64,000 bases of DNA. Origin: Magnetococcales bacterium. Lineage in GTDB: Bacteria > Pseudomonadota > Magnetococcia > Magnetococcales > Magnetaquicoccaceae. The notes under the pieces were generated by a model. It was not told where the DNA came from. It was given only the letters and a program-made list of their open reading frames with translations, and searched no databases. Location of the stretch: assembly GCA_015231915.1 (NCBI GenBank), contig JADGAR010000010.1, forward strand, positions 23,629 to 87,628. Direction: 5' to 3'. Positions 58,575-64,000 of the stretch are shown one piece after another (position 1 is the stretch's first letter; the number at the start of each line of letters is the position of its first letter). A program made the position numbers and the translations under genes.

Positions 58575-58990
58575 GCCTTTCTCCAGTTATGCACAAACTT
58601 GGTGGAAATGGGCAGTTTGGCGCCTGCCAGGGCCATGGCCTCACGGGCAATCTCCTCGCTGACACCTTCCATCTCATACAGTATACGACCAGGCTTCACC
58701 CGGCCCATCCAGAACTCCGGATTCCCCTTACCCTTGCCCTGCCGAACCTCGGCAGGCTTCTTGGATACGGGAACATCCGGGAACAGCCGGATCCAGATCC
58801 GGCCGCCACGCTTGATATGGCGTGTCATGGCACGTCTGGCCGACTCGATCTGACGTGCCGTCAGACGCCCCGCCTCCAGGGCCTTAAGCCCGTACTGCCC
58901 GTAATTCAATTCCGAGCAGCTGGTGGCGAGACCGTGAATACGACCCTTGTGGGCCTTGCGGAACTTGGTCTTTTTGGGTTGCAGCAGCAT
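58571..58990 (-). CDS. rplP: 50S ribosomal protein L16
   Basis: A-site-proximal 23S rRNA protein, 139 residues. It opens [17 protein letters not shown] and contains [25 protein letters not shown] [18 protein letters not shown]. It starts 12 nt after rpsC. Confidence 0.98.
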   Translation of the reverse strand: MLLQPKKTKFRKAHKGRIHGLATSCSELNYGQYGLKALEAGRLTARQIESARRAMTRHIKRGGRIWIRLFPDVPVSKKPAEVRQGKGKGNPEFWMGRVKPGRILYEMEGVSEEIAREAMALAGAKLPISTKFVHNWRKA

Positions 58991-59002
58991 GACGAAGGAT
59001 CC

Positions 59003-59650
59003 TTACGGCCTCCTGATTTCCCTGTCGATGATCTCGCCCTTGAACACCCATACCTTGACGCCAATCACGCCATAGGTAGTGTGGGCATCCGCGTAACCGA
59101 ATTCGATATCCGCACGCAAGGTGTGCAAGGGCACACGGCCCTCACGGTACCATTCGGTGCGGGCGATTTCCCCCCCCCCGAGACGACCCGCGCAATTGAT
59201 GCGAATCCCAAGGGCACCCAGTCGCATGGCGGATGTGACGGCACGTTTCATCGCGCGCCGAAAAGCCACACGACGCACCAGTTGCTGAGCCACATTTTCG
59301 GCGATCAGTTGCGCCTCGGCTTCCGGCTTGCGCACCTCGACGATATTGATCGCCACCTCGGTGTTGGCCACCTTGGCGATATCGCTTTTCAGCTTCTCGA
59401 TATCCGCACCCTTCTTCCCGATGATGATTCCCGGTCGGGCAGAGTGGATATTGATGCGCGCTTTCTTTGCCGGTCGCTCAATGATGATCTTGGACACGCT
59501 GGCATGTTCCAAACGCTTCTTGATCCAGAGACGCAGCTTGATATCTTCCAGCAGCAGGCCGGCGTAATCCTTTTTATTGGCGTACCAGCGCGTGTCCCAG
59601 GTCTTGGTGATGCCAAGACGAAATCCAATCGGATGTACCTTTTGACCCAT
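59003..59650 (-). CDS. rpsC: 30S ribosomal protein S3
   Basis: mRNA-entry protein with KH domain, 215 residues. [15 protein letters not shown] at the start and the KH GxxG ([15 protein letters not shown]) are clear, as are [20 protein letters not shown]. The ATG at 59650 fits; a start six codons upstream adds foreign residues. It begins 32 nt after rplV. Confidence 0.98.
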   Translation of the reverse strand: MGQKVHPIGFRLGITKTWDTRWYANKKDYAGLLLEDIKLRLWIKKRLEHASVSKIIIERPAKKARINIHSARPGIIIGKKGADIEKLKSDIAKVANTEVAINIVEVRKPEAEAQLIAENVAQQLVRRVAFRRAMKRAVTSAMRLGALGIRINCAGRLGGGEIARTEWYREGRVPLHTLRADIEFGYADAHTTYGVIGVKVWVFKGEIIDREIRRP

Positions 59651-59682
59651 CGAGTCGCTCTCCAGCAAGATCTAGAAATATC

Positions 59683-60021
59683 CTATTCCGCGGCCCGCAC
59701 CGAAATGGTGACATGGCAAGAGCGCTTCAGGATCCGGCTTGCCCGTCCCCTGGCCCGTGGCCGAAACCGCTTCATTACCGTCCCCTTGTCCACACACGCC
59801 TGGTTGACAATCAAGGTATCGACATCCATACCGAAATTGTTTTCCGCATTGGCAATGGCGGATTTGAGGAGTTCTCTTACCGAATGGGCAACCCGCTTCT
59901 TGGAAAACTCCAAGGTGCGGAGTGCATTCTCCACCCGATTACCCCGAATCTGATCCACCACGAGTCGCACCTTGGTAGGCGAGACCGGGAGATTCCTTAA
60001 TCTGGCGACAGCTTCTGACAT
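59683..60021 (-). CDS. rplV: 50S ribosomal protein L22
   Basis: Tunnel-lining protein, 112 residues. RNLPVSPTKVRLVVDQIRGN-like NLPVSPTKVRLVVDQIRG and the terminal FRPRARGRASRILKRSCH hairpin are hallmarks. It begins 14 nt after rpsS. Confidence 0.98.
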   Translation of the reverse strand: MSEAVARLRNLPVSPTKVRLVVDQIRGNRVENALRTLEFSKKRVAHSVRELLKSAIANAENNFGMDVDTLIVNQACVDKGTVMKRFRPRARGRASRILKRSCHVTISVRAAE

Positions 60022-60035
60022 CTTCCCGACCTCTC

Positions 60036-60314
60036 TTATTTCCGGCCAGCCTTCTTGTCCCCGCCATGTCCATGGAAGGTGCGGGTGGCGGCAAACTCTC
60101 CAAGCTTGTGGCCCACCATGTTTTCCGTCACCAGGACCGGAATAAACTTGCGCCCGTTATGCACGCCAAAGGTGTAACCGACAAATTCGGGTATGATGGT
60201 CGACCTTCTCGACCAGGTCTTGATCAGTTCCTTGCGTCCAATTTCCCGCAATTTCTCCACCTTGTTGAGGAGATAGCCGTCGAAAAAGGGACCTTTTCTT
60301 ATGGATCGTGCCAT
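60036..60314 (-). CDS. rpsS: 30S ribosomal protein S19
   Basis: Head protein, 92 residues, opening [20 protein letters not shown] with [20 protein letters not shown] (short forms) and [16 protein letters not shown] near the end. It begins 33 nt after rplB. Confidence 0.98.
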   Translation of the reverse strand: MARSIRKGPFFDGYLLNKVEKLREIGRKELIKTWSRRSTIIPEFVGYTFGVHNGRKFIPVLVTENMVGHKLGEFAATRTFHGHGGDKKAGRK

Positions 60315-60347
60315 GCCTGCCTCTTGATTTCCCGCCTTCTAGTCACG

Positions 60348-61187
60348 TCACTTCCGGTCATTGGTTACGCGGCGCCGCATGATCAGACGATCCGAGGCCT
60401 TCGCGCGCGCCCTGGTCTTCTTACCCTTGGTCGGGACGCCCCACGGACTCACCGGATGACGACCGCCTGAGGTACGTCCTTCACCACCACCATGTGGGTG
60501 ATCCACCGGGTTCATGGCAACACCACGCACGGACGGGCGAATGCCCAACCACCGTGCACGTCCTGCCTTGCCCAGCTTGGTGTTGCCATGGTCCGCATTG
60601 GAAACCTGTCCAATCGTGGCCATGCAATCCAACAGCACCATACGCATCTCCCCGGACGGAAGCTTCAACTGCGCGTACTTGCCTTCCTTGCCCATCAACT
60701 GCACATAATTGCCGGCAGAACGCGCCAATTGTCCACCCTTGGCGGGCTTCAGCTCAACGTTATGCACCACGGATCCGAGCGGGATACCACGCAGTGGCAT
60801 GGCATTCCCAGGCTTGACATCCACAGAGGGACCCGAAATCACCTGATCACCCGGCGCCAGCCTTTGCGGTGCGAGGATGTAGCGCTTCTCACCGTCCGCA
60901 TAATGCAGCAGAGCAATAAATGCGGTACGATTGGGATCGTATTCGATTCGCTCCACCTTCGCCGGTACACCCGCCTTATCACGCTTGAAATCCACCATGC
61001 GATAGAGCTGCTTGTGACCGCCACCCTGATGGCGAACCGTCATTCTGCCGTAATTGTTTCGCCCACCCTTGGAACGCAGCCCCTCGGTCAAACTGCCTTC
61101 CGGATCGCCACGATACAGCCCGGAACGGTCAACGCTGATTTGCGTGCGCTTGCCGTTGGACGTTGGATTGTAATGTTTCAGTGCCAT
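60348..61187 (-). CDS. rplB: 50S ribosomal protein L2
   Basis: Peptidyl-transferase-centre assembly protein, 279 residues. [17 protein letters not shown], the peptidyl-transferase-loop segment [18 protein letters not shown] and the basic C-terminus are unmistakable. The second histidine of PHGGGE region is present. It begins 21 nt after rplW. Confidence 0.99.
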   Translation of the reverse strand: MALKHYNPTSNGKRTQISVDRSGLYRGDPEGSLTEGLRSKGGRNNYGRMTVRHQGGGHKQLYRMVDFKRDKAGVPAKVERIEYDPNRTAFIALLHYADGEKRYILAPQRLAPGDQVISGPSVDVKPGNAMPLRGIPLGSVVHNVELKPAKGGQLARSAGNYVQLMGKEGKYAQLKLPSGEMRMVLLDCMATIGQVSNADHGNTKLGKAGRARWLGIRPSVRGVAMNPVDHPHGGGEGRTSGGRHPVSPWGVPTKGKKTRARAKASDRLIMRRRVTNDRK

Positions 61188-61208
61188 GGATCGACTCTCA
61201 CTTCATCG

Positions 61209-61508
61209 TCAGGACTTGGCGTAAAAATCGATGGTTTGACCTTCCGCCAGGCGGACGATCGCCTTTTTCCAGGCATTCCTCTGGCCCTGGAACCGGCCCA
61301 CACGTTTGCTTTTGCCAACCACGTTCATGGTTTGCACCGCGAGTACCTGGACATTGAACAGCTTTTCCACCGCAGCCTTGATCTGAGGCTTGTTGGCCCA
61401 GGTGGCCACACGAAAGATCATCTGGTTGGCTGCGCCCTGACACATGGTGGCCTTTTCGGTCACCCTGGGAATGTCCAGGATCTGATACAAAGTATAGGCG
61501 TCGCTCAT
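61209..61508 (-). CDS. rplW: 50S ribosomal protein L23
   Basis: Tunnel-exit protein and docking site for trigger factor and SRP, 99 residues. IPRVTEKATM and ATWANKPQIKAAVEKLFNVQV are typical. Its ATG overlaps the rplD stop (four bases). Confidence 0.98.
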   Translation of the reverse strand: MSDAYTLYQILDIPRVTEKATMCQGAANQMIFRVATWANKPQIKAAVEKLFNVQVLAVQTMNVVGKSKRVGRFQGQRNAWKKAIVRLAEGQTIDFYAKS

Positions 61509-62170
61509 GCCGCTTTTCCTTCCCCAATCACCGCTGCATCCTTGACCGGATTCAGACGGGCTTCCAGTTTCGCCAGCGCAGCCTCGGTCAGAATCAGCTT
61601 CTCGTGTACCAGCAGATCATAGACATTGACCCCTTCCACCTGCATCACGGTGATGCCCGGCAGATTGCGTGCGGACAACTCGACCAGCATATCGGCTTCA
61701 TGCAGTACGACCAGGGCCGATCTGGCGGCATTCAAACGGGTGAGGATCTCCAGCATGGGCTTGGTCTTGATGCCAACCAGCCCGAACTCGCCGAGCACGA
61801 TCATCTCACCAGCCTCGCGTTTCGCTGACAAAGCGGTACGCAAGCCAAGTTGACGTTCCTTCTTGTTCATCTTGACTGCAAAATCGCGCGGATGCGGGCC
61901 AAAAACCACACCACCGGTACGAAACTGCGGCGCACGCGTGGTGCCTTGACGGGCGTTGCCAGTACCCTTCTGCCGGTAAGGCTTGCGCCCCCCTCCATGC
62001 ACCTCGCTGCGGCGCTTGGTGGAGGCGGTCCCCGTGCGACGCTTGGCCAATTGATAATGCACCACCCGCGTCAAAAGATCGCCTCGCACCGGGCAACCGA
62101 ATACATGGTCACTCAGGTTCACGGCATGCAGCGTCTGGTTGGACGCATCGACTACAGAAAACTCAATCAT
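61505..62170 (-). CDS. rplD: 50S ribosomal protein L4
   Basis: A 221-residue protein with a tunnel-reaching loop. The RRSEVHGGGRKPYRQKGTGNARQG-type loop (GGGRKPYRQKGTGNARQG) is the most conserved part and is intact. L4 autogenously represses the S10 operon in E. coli; that is not tested here. It begins 52 nt after rplC and overlaps rplW. Confidence 0.98.
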   Translation of the reverse strand: MIEFSVVDASNQTLHAVNLSDHVFGCPVRGDLLTRVVHYQLAKRRTGTASTKRRSEVHGGGRKPYRQKGTGNARQGTTRAPQFRTGGVVFGPHPRDFAVKMNKKERQLGLRTALSAKREAGEMIVLGEFGLVGIKTKPMLEILTRLNAARSALVVLHEADMLVELSARNLPGITVMQVEGVNVYDLLVHEKLILTEAALAKLEARLNPVKDAAVIGEGKAA

Positions 62171-62222
62171 GGCACCTACTCTTACTGGTCAATTCCAGGT
62201 CATTGCCAAATCCACCGCAAGC

Positions 62223-62873
62223 CTACTTCCTGGCGGTCTTGATTGCATCACGAATGAAGACCACCGAACCCTTGGAACCCGGCACGCTCCCCTTGAGCAC
62301 CAGCATATTACGCTCACGGTCCACCGATTGCACGGTCAATCCCATCACCGTCACCTGGTCATCGCCCATGTGACCGGCCATCCGCTTGTTCTTGAACACC
62401 CGGCCCGGCGTCTGACACTGACCGATGGAACCCGGCGAGCGATGGGTCAAATGCGCACCATGAGAGCCTCGACCCCCATGAAACCCCCACCGCTTCATTC
62501 CGCCGGCAAATCCCTTGCCGATGCTCTTTCCGGTGACATCCACCTGCGCACCCGCCTCGATCCGCTCCAGGGTGAGCACTTCGCCTGCCGCATACTGGCT
62601 CACATCATCCACCCGGAACTCCTTGAGCATCCGGTGAGGCGCAATATTCGCCTTGGCGTAGACACCCTTGACCGGCTTGGTGACTCGCGAGGGTTTCGCC
62701 TCTTCGAAGGCCAGCTGCACCGCATCGTATCCGTCCTGTCCGACGGTCTTAACCCTGACCACCGGGCAAGGACCCACCTTCACCACGGTAACAGCCACAC
62801 TCTTGCCGTCACTCGTGAAAATCCGGCTCATTCCCAGTTTTCGACCTATCAATCCCGCGCGCATCGTCGTCAT
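62223..62873 (-). CDS. rplC: 50S ribosomal protein L3
   Basis: Early 23S rRNA protein, 216 residues from the ATG at 62873. RAGLIGRKLGMSRIF and the loop GKGFAGGMKRWGFHGGRGSHG are diagnostic. AAGGA lies 5 nt before 62873; an ATG three codons later (62864), also reasonable, has GAGGA upstream. It starts 25 nt after rpsJ. Confidence 0.97.
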   Translation of the reverse strand: MTTMRAGLIGRKLGMSRIFTSDGKSVAVTVVKVGPCPVVRVKTVGQDGYDAVQLAFEEAKPSRVTKPVKGVYAKANIAPHRMLKEFRVDDVSQYAAGEVLTLERIEAGAQVDVTGKSIGKGFAGGMKRWGFHGGRGSHGAHLTHRSPGSIGQCQTPGRVFKNKRMAGHMGDDQVTVMGLTVQSVDRERNMLVLKGSVPGSKGSVVFIRDAIKTARK

Positions 62874-62898
62874 CCTCTTCCTTCGCGACCCATCGCAC

Positions 62899-63207
62899 CT
62901 AGAGCTTGATCTCGACATTGACACCAGCGGCCAAGTCGAGTTTCATCAAGGCATCCACGGTCTGCGGCGTCGGGTTGATGATGTCGATCACACGCTTGTG
63001 GGTGCAGATCTCGAACTGCTCACGGGACTTTTTGTCCACGTGCGGCGAGCGCAACACCGTATAGCGGGCGATCTTTGTCGGCAGAGGAATCGGCCCCCGG
63101 ATTTCAGCACCGGTCCGACGCGCCGTTTGCACGATCTCTCCGGTGGATTGATCCAGTATCCGGTGGTCGAATGCTTTCAACCGGATTCGTATCTTCTGAT
63201 TATCCAT
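62899..63207 (-). CDS. rpsJ: 30S ribosomal protein S10
   Basis: Head protein that also pairs with NusB in antitermination, 102 residues. [17 protein letters not shown] and [20 protein letters not shown] are diagnostic. The ATG at 63207 is the family start; the longer frame upstream lacks homology. It begins 49 nt after tuf. Confidence 0.98.
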   Translation of the reverse strand: MDNQKIRIRLKAFDHRILDQSTGEIVQTARRTGAEIRGPIPLPTKIARYTVLRSPHVDKKSREQFEICTHKRVIDIINPTPQTVDALMKLDLAAGVNVEIKL

Positions 63208-63256
63208 TACCAGTTCACCCAACGCCTTCCAAACGCTGCCCGTCCACAGGCCATCG

Positions 63257-64000
63257 TCACAACGTGATTTCCGATACGACGCCGGCACCCACAGTCCGCC
63301 CACCTTCCCGGATGGCGAACCGCAAACCCTTTTCCATGGCGATCGGGGCGATCAATTCCACGTCCATGGATACGTTATCCCCCGGCATCACCATCTCCAC
63401 TCCCTCGGGCAGTTTCAGCACACCGGTAACATCGGTGGTGCGAAAATAGAACTGCGGACGATAGTTGGAGAAGAATGCCGTATGACGCCCACCTTCTTCC
63501 TTCGACAGAATATAGCACTCCGCCTTGAACTTGGTATGCGGTGTGATGGAGTTCGGCTTGGCCAATACCTGGCCGCGCTGGACATCCTCGCGCTTCACCC
63601 CTCTCAGGAGAACGCCGATATTATCACCAGCCTGGCCCTGATCCAAGAGTTTCCGAAACATTTCCACCCCGGTGCAGACCGAATTGGTCGTGGCCTTGAT
63701 GCCGACGATGGAGACATTCTCGCCAACACGCACCACCCCGCGCTCCACACGACCGGTCACCACCGTACCACGTCCGGAGATGGTGAAGACATCCTCGATG
63801 GGCATCAGGAAGGCACCGTCCAGCGGGCGCTCCGGCTGCGGGATGTAGGCATCCACCGCATCCATCAACTTCTGGATCGCACCGGCACCCATCGGGCCGG
63901 TATCCCCTTCCATGGCCTTGAGGGCCGAACCCACCACAATCGGGATCTCATCGCCCGGAAAGTCGTACATGGAGAGGAGTTCACGCACCTCCAATTCTAC
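63257..64000 (-). CDS. tuf: Elongation factor Tu, 5' end outside window
   Basis: Delivers aminoacyl-tRNA to the ribosome. The visible 247 residues start just before the G5 region (GSALKAMEG) and cover the end of the GTPase domain plus domains 2 and 3 ([47 protein letters not shown]). The P-loop and switch regions lie beyond the right edge. It is the first of the ribosomal run seen here. Confidence 0.98.
   Translation of the reverse strand, partial: VELEVRELLSMYDFPGDEIPIVVGSALKAMEGDTGPMGAGAIQKLMDAVDAYIPQPERPLDGAFLMPIEDVFTISGRGTVVTGRVERGVVRVGENVSIVGIKATTNSVCTGVEMFRKLLDQGQAGDNIGVLLRGVKREDVQRGQVLAKPNSITPHTKFKAECYILSKEEGGRHTAFFSNYRPQFYFRTTDVTGVLKLPEGVEMVMPGDNVSMDVELIAPIAMEKGLRFAIREGGRTVGAGVVSEITL

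Noticed and set aside
1..64000. CRISPR arrays, insertion sequences or prophage genes
   Set aside because: I saw no regularly spaced direct repeats, transposase motifs or phage structural genes; only fragments of a restriction subunit and one hairpin hint at mobility.

Overview
The window is GC-rich and densely coded, from a Gram-negative, ubiquinone-using bacterium of the phylum Pseudomonadota. The evidence is the set of ubiquinone genes (ubiX, ubiU, ubiV, ubiK), a NagZ-type peptidoglycan recycling enzyme, Tpx, PepN, ComM/YifB, and a complete S10-spc-alpha ribosomal run. Three hybrid sensor kinases, a PP2C response regulator and a PilZ protein indicate heavy investment in signalling. The mix of ubiquinone synthesis, zinc-form (C+) ribosomal proteins and many hybrid kinases would suit a deep-branching lineage such as the Magnetococcales, but this placement is inference and no magnetosome gene is present.

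Layout. 1-8.7 kb: a large SNF2-type helicase translationally coupled to nth, a cytosolic molybdopterin oxidoreductase, a VanZ-like protein, nagZ and a DUF971 gene. 8.7-19.5 kb (minus strand): an exported Sel1-repeat protein and an exported protein of unknown function, comM, an aldehyde dehydrogenase, then ubiK, ubiV, ubiU, a CHASE-PAS hybrid kinase and ubiX. UbiU and UbiV are the iron-sulfur U32 proteins of oxygen-independent ubiquinone hydroxylation, so this run points to quinone synthesis under anoxia. 19.5-27.4 kb (plus strand): an acetolactate-synthase-like enzyme, tpx, and a compact cassette of an SxtJ-family membrane protein, a 49-residue DUF5989 protein, a NodU/SxtI-type carbamoyltransferase and an SGNH hydrolase, followed by a hybrid kinase with a heme-motif DUF3365 sensor. 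I consider this cassette the best candidate for an undescribed system.

27.4-37.2 kb: DedA, tRNA-Gln(CUG) with a good promoter, a glycine-zipper surface protein, gltX, a SEC-C protein coupled to aspS, a membrane-anchored CBS protein, a rhodanese, an unknown acidic protein, and a Ser/Thr kinase fused to a formylglycine-generating-enzyme-like domain. 37.2-38.7 kb is a decayed defence patch: a nucleotidyltransferase/HEPN toxin-antitoxin pair, a small antitoxin-like gene, an interrupted ATPase-like start and an HsdS fragment. 38.7-44.6 kb: PilZ protein, REC-PP2C phosphatase and a 1284-residue hybrid kinase, then the wreck of an NtrC-type regulator. 44.6-49.4 kb: pepN, fcl and gmd (GDP-L-fucose supply).

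49.4-64 kb (minus strand): tuf, rpsJ, rplC, rplD, rplW, rplB, rpsS, rplV, rpsC, rplP, rpmC, rpsQ, rplN, rplX, rplE, rpsN, rpsH, rplF, rplR, rpsE, rpmD, rplO, secY, rpmJ, rpsM, rpsK, rpsD, rpoA and rplQ in uninterrupted order, ending at a strong intrinsic terminator. tuf runs off the right edge and the helicase off the left edge.
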